This document shows, piece by piece, positions 1-5,012 of a stretch of 5,012 nucleotides of DNA (within the stretch, counting starts at the first letter, position 1; the number at the start of each line of letters is the position of its first letter). The position numbers were made by a program, and so were the translations under genes. The notes beneath the pieces are model-generated. The model was not told the DNA's origin, ran no database searches, and saw only the letters and a program-made list of their open reading frames with translations. This DNA comes from Candidatus Avelusimicrobium faecicola (GTDB lineage: Bacteria; Elusimicrobiota; Elusimicrobia; Elusimicrobiales; Elusimicrobiaceae). The DNA is taken from assembly GCA_900540405.1 (NCBI GenBank), contig UQFW01000069.1:1-5012 (forward strand), in the 5' to 3' direction.

Positions 1-1
1 G

Positions 2-3000
2 GCGGGCTCCGCCAACGAAACCGCCAATAAACTGGAATTAAAAACGTATTATTCTTTGGGCACCCAGCAGATTACAAAAGATAACGGCAAAGGCAATTTT
101 TTACTGCGGGTCATGGATGCCAACGGACAGGAGCTTTCTATTCCAACCTATACCGGGTCCACCCTTACTTACCCCACCAATATTGTTATGGATTTTGACA
201 ACGGTGTTTTTTACTTGCAGGAACGCTTTGCGGATGCCTCTTTGTATAAAACAACGCCGGTGTCCTCGTACAACCGCACGTTTAAGGTGGAGTATACTTC
301 CAAGGTAAAAACGTATTTTATTGAGTCCGATATTGTCGTCCAGTCCGAAACCGTCAAACTCAACGGGCGCAAATTAACCCGCAATAATGATTATTATATT
401 GATTATACGTCCGGTTTTATCACCTTTTACAAGGGGGATGACATTACGGATTCTTCCGTCATTGACATTACTTACGATACACTCAACGGCAGTAGTTCCA
501 ATAACTCCGTTATCGGCGGGCGGTTGGATTATAAACTGTGGGATAAAATCAAAATGGGTGCCACCGTTTTGCAAGAGGGGTGGGATAAGCCGTCCTCCGT
601 GCCGCAGGTGGGCAATTACAGCAAGGATTTGTTAGTGTACGGGGCGGATATTAACGGCAAGGATATTAAACTTTCGGAGGCGGTATCGGTAGACTTCGGC
701 GCCGAGGTGGCCCAATCGCGCAGTAATCCCAACCAATTCGGCTATGCCATGGTGGACAGTATGAACGAAACGAGCATCCAAACCGCCGGCTCCAAAATTT
801 TTAGGGATTGGATTATTGCCGCCAACCCGACGAGCGACAAACCCGCCTTTTGGGGTAGTATGGCGTGGGATACGCAGGATGTGTCTTCGCTGGAAATCAA
901 CCCCAACGCGAGTGGCAATTCCAACGATAAACAGCAAGTTTTGGTGCTGAATTATGATTTTTCCAAAGCTACCGGGGCGTATGCGGGGCATGACGAAGTT
1001 TCTATCGTTTATCCGCTTTCCGCCAGCGGGGTGGATTTATCCGATAAAACCTCTTTTGACTTAACCGTAAAAGGCCAAACCAACGGCCCGCTGATTAACG
1101 TGACCTTCGGTAATATTAACGAAGATTCCGATAACAGCGGCGGTATGGATACCCAATGCGCCACCGGCGCACCCAAGACGGAAGATGTTTTGTGCCGCAA
1201 CAGTTTGGCCCCTAGCGAAGACATCGGCTGGGAATACAAAGACCCGGACGGCACCCTCCACCGCTATAATCCGTTTGTAAACAACATTTATAACCCGGAA
1301 TCCCAACCCAACGGGCGCATTGATACGCAGGATTTGAACGGCAACAATAAAATGGACGGGGAAGATTCTTCCGTTGGGGGCAACTTCGGGTTCTCCGGGG
1401 TGTCGGCCGGGATGAACACCCCCATTAGCGGGCTAACAAATGGGGAAATTAATTTTAACGGTTGGAAAACCTTTGTGACCCCGCTGAATATTCCCCCGGC
1501 GGATAAAAGCAAATGGACGGCCGTGCGCCACTTGCGTATTACCCTTAAAAAAGGCCCCAACACCGCCACCAAAGGGCAAATTAAAATTGCCACGGTGGCA
1601 TTATCCGGCACGGCGTGGAATGTGCCGGACGGTACGGACCCGGACGAGTTTCAGGTGGCGGGCATTAACAACGTGGATAATGCCGACTATGAGCCTATTT
1701 TCAGCGCCTCCGGCGACGGCAAAGAAGTGTTTAACTATCTGTACGGCTCTATTGATAACTTGAAAGAAGCCACGGATTCCGCCAACGCCAAAGACCAAGC
1801 CTTAAATATCACGTTTAATACTACCGCGTTGCCGGAAGTGAACGACTCCGCCGCCCCGCCCGATTTAACCGGGGAGCGCTACGCCAGCCGCAACTTTTCC
1901 ACCATGGATTTTACCCAACATAGGCAAATGCGCTTTTTACTGCACAGCCAAGCGGCTAATGCCGGCTCCCAGTTCTTCCTAAAAGTAGGTACGGAAGAAA
2001 ATTACGACAAAGTAGTCGTGCCGTTGGATTACACGGGGTGGCGTTTAATTTCCCTAAATATGGTAGATACAAACGGGGATGCTATCCCGGATGCGTTTGA
2101 AGATGCCTCTGACTCTTCTTATGGGGTAAAGGTGTACCGCCACCGCAAAACAGGCGGCGTGATGAATTTTAAGAAAGTCAGTTTAATGGTATCCGGGGTG
2201 CAAAAAGGGGTCGGACAGACGGGCTCGGCGGGGGAGGTGTGGCTCAATGTGATACACTTGGCAGAAACCATTATCCAACGCGGCGAAGCGTATAAGGGCG
2301 AAGTGGCCGTTAAGTGGGACGGTTGGGGCAGTGCCGGGGCCAAATACAAACATAAAGACGATAATTTTGAAACGCCGCTTTCCGTTTCCAAAAACCAGGA
2401 AACCACGGAAGAAGAATATTTTGTAAAAGTGGATAAAATAGAAGAATTCCCCATGCAGGCCACCCTTACGCGCAGTACCATTACCACGCCCAGTATTGAG
2501 GACACGACCGATTACAACACCGTCAGCCTGTTAGATAAAGGCAAGGTGGAACGCCAACGCGCGGTGGTGCGCGGGGATTTTATCAAGGATAATTTACCCA
2601 AAGTGGGGTTGGAATATACCCTGGAAACGGCCGATTATAATTTGCTGAAACGCAAAGACGATTCCCGCACTTACGGCGTAAGCGTAAGCCATACGGCGCC
2701 GTCTTTCAAAAACATTAATGCCGGCTATTATTTTACCAATGCCAAAATTGATTATGATAAATCCATGCACTCCGCTTCCAACTATAATACGGACGAAGAC
2801 ACCCAAAAAATGAATGTGAAAGTAAATTACCAGCCCACCAATAATTTTAACTTTGTGCCCAGCTATAACCTTTCCAAAAGTACCGAAGAACGCACCGCCT
2901 ACGCAAGCGGCACGGCCCAATATAACAAATACCCCAAAGCCCTCAACCAAAGCACCGGGTTCACCAGCACTTGGAAGGTAGCCTCCTGGTTGGCGCCGTC

Positions 3001-4183
3001 TTTCAGCTATAATATTTCCACGACTGAAAACAACAACTTAACCGCCAAAACCGTCACGGCTTCCGGCACGCGGGAAACGGTGGGTATCGGGGATGTTAAA
3101 TCCATTAACCGCAATGCGGACGGCGGGATTTCGCTTACCTTAAACGGCAACGAACTAATGCCCAACAGCAAATTATTCAGCACGTTTGTTATTTCCAACG
3201 CGTTCCGCGTGCAGGATGCGGACTCCTGGAGTGATGTGGACAGCGGCTTTGATTCCCGCAAAGAATTATGGATACGCCGTTCCATGCACGGGGTGGGGCG
3301 CTACGGCTACCGCAGTACCATGACGCTGCGCGATACGTTTACTTCTTCCCAGCGGTGGAGCCCGCTTTCCCGCTACGAATTTAACGGCGCGATGGCTCCG
3401 CTTAAAACCATTTCCGTTATTAACAACTTCAGCTACACCACCCAAACCAACAACCAAACCGGCACGGAGTACGACTCCGTCAGCCAGACGTTGCCGGATT
3501 TGGTGTTTTCCATTTCTGACCTGGAAAAATTCTTTTATGCCGGCTCGTGGTTAAGCTCCACCAACCTTAAATTGCGGTATAGTTTAATCAAGCAGGAAAC
3601 GGAAAATTCCGAAGATAAAGACCAAACGGCGTACGGTGGTGACCTGCGCTTTATGCTGTTCAACTTTTTTGACAGCGTGGTGAATTATACGCGCAAAACG
3701 TCCGACTCTACCGACTTGCGTGCCCATACCAGTTTGGAACGCTACGATGATACCGACATTTCTGCCCAGACCTCTTTTTATATCGGCTCTATGCGTTTAA
3801 CGCCCAAAATTGTGCATAGCACGCATGATAAATGGCTGGTGGGTAAACTCAACGAAAGCACCAAAGAAACCACCCCCAGCTTAAATATGCGTTGGGATTT
3901 TAACATTCCGCGCGGGGTGCGCCTGCCGTTTATCAACCGCGTTTACAACGCCACCAACCGCGTGATTTGGAACACCAGTATCAGCTATACGGATAAATCT
4001 TCCCCGGTGGAAGTGAGCGATAACTATGAAAAATATGATTTAACCACTTCGCTGGATTATGAAATGTCCCAAAATTTGCGTTTTAATGTTTCCGGCGGCT
4101 ACACGCGCTTAAAACACGCGTATGTGCGCACGGAAGATTACGATTCTTACAATTTTGCCGCCAACATTACGGTACAATTTTAA
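2..4183 (+). CDS. SprA/Sov-like giant outer-membrane protein (type IX secretion translocon family), C-terminal 1393 residues, 5'-truncated
   Basis: Partial gene: the frame is open to the left edge, so the true start is outside the window and the TTG at 56 is an internal Leu codon. Numbering below counts from the first visible codon. Residues 115-138 hold SETVKLNGRK followed by DYYIDYTSG, the 'SExVxLNGxxLxxGxDYxIDYxxG' style block I associate with SprA N-terminal-type domains. Residues 375-455 are acidic, with calcium-loop-like DSDNSGGMD and DLNGNNKMDGED. Residues 511-541 (LRITLKK...IKIATVALSGTAWNV) and 744-755 (GEVWLNVIHLAE) match family-like beta-sandwich blocks. After about residue 760 the chain is alternating polar/aromatic beta strands, and it ends ITVQF, with a terminal Phe as in BAM-assembled barrels. 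Known SprA is about 2400 residues and forms a very large barrel that exports type IX cargo across the outer membrane. By inference this fragment is the second SprA_N-like copy plus the distal barrel. A SprA-related protein outside a complete type IX system is the main alternative. Confidence 0.72.
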   Translation, partial: AGSANETANKLELKTYYSLGTQQITKDNGKGNFLLRVMDANGQELSIPTYTGSTLTYPTNIVMDFDNGVFYLQERFADASLYKTTPVSSYNRTFKVEYTSKVKTYFIESDIVVQSETVKLNGRKLTRNNDYYIDYTSGFITFYKGDDITDSSVIDITYDTLNGSSSNNSVIGGRLDYKLWDKIKMGATVLQEGWDKPSSVPQVGNYSKDLLVYGADINGKDIKLSEAVSVDFGAEVAQSRSNPNQFGYAMVDSMNETSIQTAGSKIFRDWIIAANPTSDKPAFWGSMAWDTQDVSSLEINPNASGNSNDKQQVLVLNYDFSKATGAYAGHDEVSIVYPLSASGVDLSDKTSFDLTVKGQTNGPLINVTFGNINEDSDNSGGMDTQCATGAPKTEDVLCRNSLAPSEDIGWEYKDPDGTLHRYNPFVNNIYNPESQPNGRIDTQDLNGNNKMDGEDSSVGGNFGFSGVSAGMNTPISGLTNGEINFNGWKTFVTPLNIPPADKSKWTAVRHLRITLKKGPNTATKGQIKIATVALSGTAWNVPDGTDPDEFQVAGINNVDNADYEPIFSASGDGKEVFNYLYGSIDNLKEATDSANAKDQALNITFNTTALPEVNDSAAPPDLTGERYASRNFSTMDFTQHRQMRFLLHSQAANAGSQFFLKVGTEENYDKVVVPLDYTGWRLISLNMVDTNGDAIPDAFEDASDSSYGVKVYRHRKTGGVMNFKKVSLMVSGVQKGVGQTGSAGEVWLNVIHLAETIIQRGEAYKGEVAVKWDGWGSAGAKYKHKDDNFETPLSVSKNQETTEEEYFVKVDKIEEFPMQATLTRSTITTPSIEDTTDYNTVSLLDKGKVERQRAVVRGDFIKDNLPKVGLEYTLETADYNLLKRKDDSRTYGVSVSHTAPSFKNINAGYYFTNAKIDYDKSMHSASNYNTDEDTQKMNVKVNYQPTNNFNFVPSYNLSKSTEERTAYASGTAQYNKYPKALNQSTGFTSTWKVASWLAPSFSYNISTTENNNLTAKTVTASGTRETVGIGDVKSINRNADGGISLTLNGNELMPNSKLFSTFVISNAFRVQDADSWSDVDSGFDSRKELWIRRSMHGVGRYGYRSTMTLRDTFTSSQRWSPLSRYEFNGAMAPLKTISVINNFSYTTQTNNQTGTEYDSVSQTLPDLVFSISDLEKFFYAGSWLSSTNLKLRYSLIKQETENSEDKDQTAYGGDLRFMLFNFFDSVVNYTRKTSDSTDLRAHTSLERYDDTDISAQTSFYIGSMRLTPKIVHSTHDKWLVGKLNESTKETTPSLNMRWDFNIPRGVRLPFINRVYNATNRVIWNTSISYTDKSSPVEVSDNYEKYDLTTSLDYEMSQNLRFNVSGGYTRLKHAYVRTEDYDSYNFAANITVQF

Positions 4184-4191
4184 TGCTATGA
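4181..4191 (+). promoter_or_regulatory. Stop/start junction suggesting translational coupling of the ComF gene
   Basis: The upstream gene stops with TAA at 4181-4183, and the ComF ATG is at 4188-4190. No purine-rich Shine-Dalgarno sequence is visible in the preceding 20 bases, which are AT-rich and still coding. The TAA overlaps another ATG (4183-4185), which would read ATG CTA TGA, and that TGA overlaps the ComF ATG as ATGA. Ribosomes finishing the upstream gene could therefore reinitiate at ComF. The arrangement is seen directly; the coupling is inference. Confidence 0.45.
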
Positions 4192-4934
4192 TACGCGCTA
4201 AAAAACTGCTTCCTGCGGCCCGGTTTACGGGGGAACTCCTTTTACATATCCTGTTCCCGCGTACTTGTTTTGCGTGCGGGGCCGATTTGCCCTTTAGGTA
4301 TGCAGACCCGCTTTGCCCGGCTTGCCGCGGCGCGGTGCGTGTGCCGGGGCCGCTTATCTGCCAACGCTGCGGAACGGTTTTGCCGTCCGGCGGGGCGCAT
4401 TGTGCGCGGTGCCGCGGCAGTAAAGGTAAAAAATTTAAGTGTAAAATAATTCGCTCCGCCTGGCTGTTCGGCCCGCAGAGCCGCGCGCTCATTCATGCGT
4501 TTAAGTATTCCGGCTATGCGTTTCTGGCGGACTATTTGGGCGCGCAAATGGCCCAACGGTTTAAGGAATTGCCGGAATTGGCGGGGGCGCAGGTGGTTGT
4601 GCCGGTGCCGTTATATCCCAAACGGCAGAAATGGCGCGGGTATAACCAATCGGAACTGTTGGCCCGGGCGTTTGCCCGTAAGGTACATTTGCCGGTGGAA
4701 AGCCGCTGTTTGGTGCGCGTGCGGGATACGGCCGCGCAAGCCAAACTGCACCGCCAAGAGCGGTTGGATAATATGTCCGGCGCGTTTGCCGCCACGGCGG
4801 ACGTGCGCGGGAAAACGGTTTTACTGATAGATGATGTGGCAACGACGGGGGCGACGCTGGAGGGGTGTGCGCAGGCGTTGAGGGAGGGGGGAGCGAAGAG
4901 AGTGATAGCCTACACCCTGGCCCGCGAACCCTAA
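4188..4934 (+). CDS. comF: ComF family protein (zinc-finger plus phosphoribosyltransferase domain), complete, 248 aa
   Basis: Cytosolic competence protein of the ComF/ComFC/GntX family, which acts with incoming single-stranded DNA during natural transformation; biochemical work on family members points to PRPP and DNA binding. Residues 24-77 carry eight cysteines in four CxxC pairs (27/30, 43/46, 58/61, 72/75), forming the zinc-ribbon-like module. LIHAFKYSG (101-109) and VVVPVPLYPKRQKWRGYNQSELLAR (136-160) are the conserved family blocks, with the RGYNQ motif intact. QAKLHRQERLDNMSGAF (184-200) precedes the PRPP loop VLLIDDVATTGAT (211-223), in which the acidic pair and TTGAT are both present. 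Length is typical for the family. ATG 4188 is chosen because the alignable part begins just after it (LLLHILFPRTCFACG); an in-frame ATG at 4122 would overlap the upstream barrel gene by 62 bases and add 22 residues unlike the family. The gene probably shares a transcript with its upstream neighbour. The symbol is by family; presence of the other competence genes cannot be judged here. Confidence 0.93.
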   Translation: MIRAKKLLPAARFTGELLLHILFPRTCFACGADLPFRYADPLCPACRGAVRVPGPLICQRCGTVLPSGGAHCARCRGSKGKKFKCKIIRSAWLFGPQSRALIHAFKYSGYAFLADYLGAQMAQRFKELPELAGAQVVVPVPLYPKRQKWRGYNQSELLARAFARKVHLPVESRCLVRVRDTAAQAKLHRQERLDNMSGAFAATADVRGKTVLLIDDVATTGATLEGCAQALREGGAKRVIAYTLAREP

Positions 4935-4968
4935 TGAATGATAACGGCTGGTGGTAAGTTAGGATTTT

Positions 4969-5012
4969 AATGCGCGGGGAACAAAATAACATTTTGTTCC
5001 CCGTTCGCATTT
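4969..5012 (+). terminator. Probable rho-independent terminator after the ComF gene
   Basis: The inner stem pairs 4975-4987 with 4991-5003 (13 perfect base pairs, GGGGAACAAAAT against its complement plus one C-G pair) around a 3-base AAC loop. After a 2-base bulge (TT, 5004-5005) a second 6-bp stem pairs 4969-4974 with 5006-5011. It starts 34 bases after the ComF stop, the right place to end this transcript. The window ends in TTT, so the length of the T tract cannot be seen. The + strand upstream of the hairpin is TTTT rather than an A run, so it does not look like an efficient terminator for the opposite strand. An attenuator or a hairpin in the leader of the next gene is the alternative. 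Confidence 0.68.

Noticed and set aside
632..991. Antisense open frame of 119 codons inside the SprA-like gene
   Set aside because: It is a shadow frame opposite a continuous, family-like sense protein, with no recognisable motif of its own.
2594..2950. Antisense open frame of 118 codons with very hydrophobic residues, resembling a membrane protein
   Set aside because: The hydrophobicity comes from reading the complement of Asn/Lys/Asp-rich barrel codons. It lies wholly within a strongly supported sense gene and shows no ribosome binding site or family pattern.
4122..4187. In-frame upstream ATG that would extend the ComF protein by 22 residues
   Set aside because: It lies inside the last part of the upstream gene, has no Shine-Dalgarno-like sequence before it, and the added residues are only the out-of-frame reading of barrel codons. 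ComF homology begins just after ATG 4188.
4495..4827. Second + strand frame of 110 codons within the ComF gene
   Set aside because: Its Arg/Trp/Cys-rich composition is typical of an out-of-frame reading of GC-rich codons, and the ComF frame carries all the conserved motifs.
4935..4968. Possible promoter or small gene between the ComF stop and the hairpin
   Set aside because: These 34 bases contain no convincing -35/-10 pair and are too short for a gene; I see nothing else in them.
4561..5010. Antisense open frame of 149 codons across the ComF gene and the hairpin
   Set aside because: It is Pro/Ser/Arg-rich low-complexity sequence caused by the G-rich sense strand, it runs through the terminator hairpin, and it opposes an intact ComF domain.

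Overview
The window holds the 3' part of one very long gene, a complete small gene directly behind it, and a strong hairpin at the right edge. All are on the + strand and look like the tail of a single transcription unit. Coding density is close to complete: only a 4-base gap separates the genes, and 78 bases follow the second one.

Region 1 (left edge to 4183) is an open reading frame that runs in from outside the window. The visible 1393 residues look like the C-terminal part of a SprA/Sov-type giant outer-membrane protein, the translocon of the type IX secretion system, or a relative of it. Support comes from a recognisable series of family-like sequence blocks, acidic Asp/Asn/Gly loops that resemble calcium-binding sites, and a long tail of alternating, aromatic-rich beta strands ending in a C-terminal phenylalanine.

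Region 2 (4188-4934) is a complete ComF-family gene. It has an N-terminal module with four CxxC-type pairs and a phosphoribosyltransferase domain with an intact PRPP-binding loop. Family members work in the cytosol during natural transformation, on the incoming single strand. Its start lies 4 bases after the preceding stop with no obvious Shine-Dalgarno sequence, which suggests translational coupling.

Region 3 (4935-5012) carries a near-perfect hairpin that looks like the rho-independent terminator of this unit. Its expected T tract is cut off by the window end.

Organism: a diderm bacterium is implied by the outer-membrane barrel protein. SprA-like proteins are best known from Bacteroidota and relatives (Chlorobiota, Fibrobacterota). 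The two genes do not by themselves settle the phylum; an Elusimicrobiota or Fibrobacterota-like gut lineage is only a guess. The genes have no obvious shared function: one product would be secretory/outer membrane and the other cytosolic. Their link may be only co-transcription. I found no mobile element, CRISPR array, RNA gene or clearly new system.
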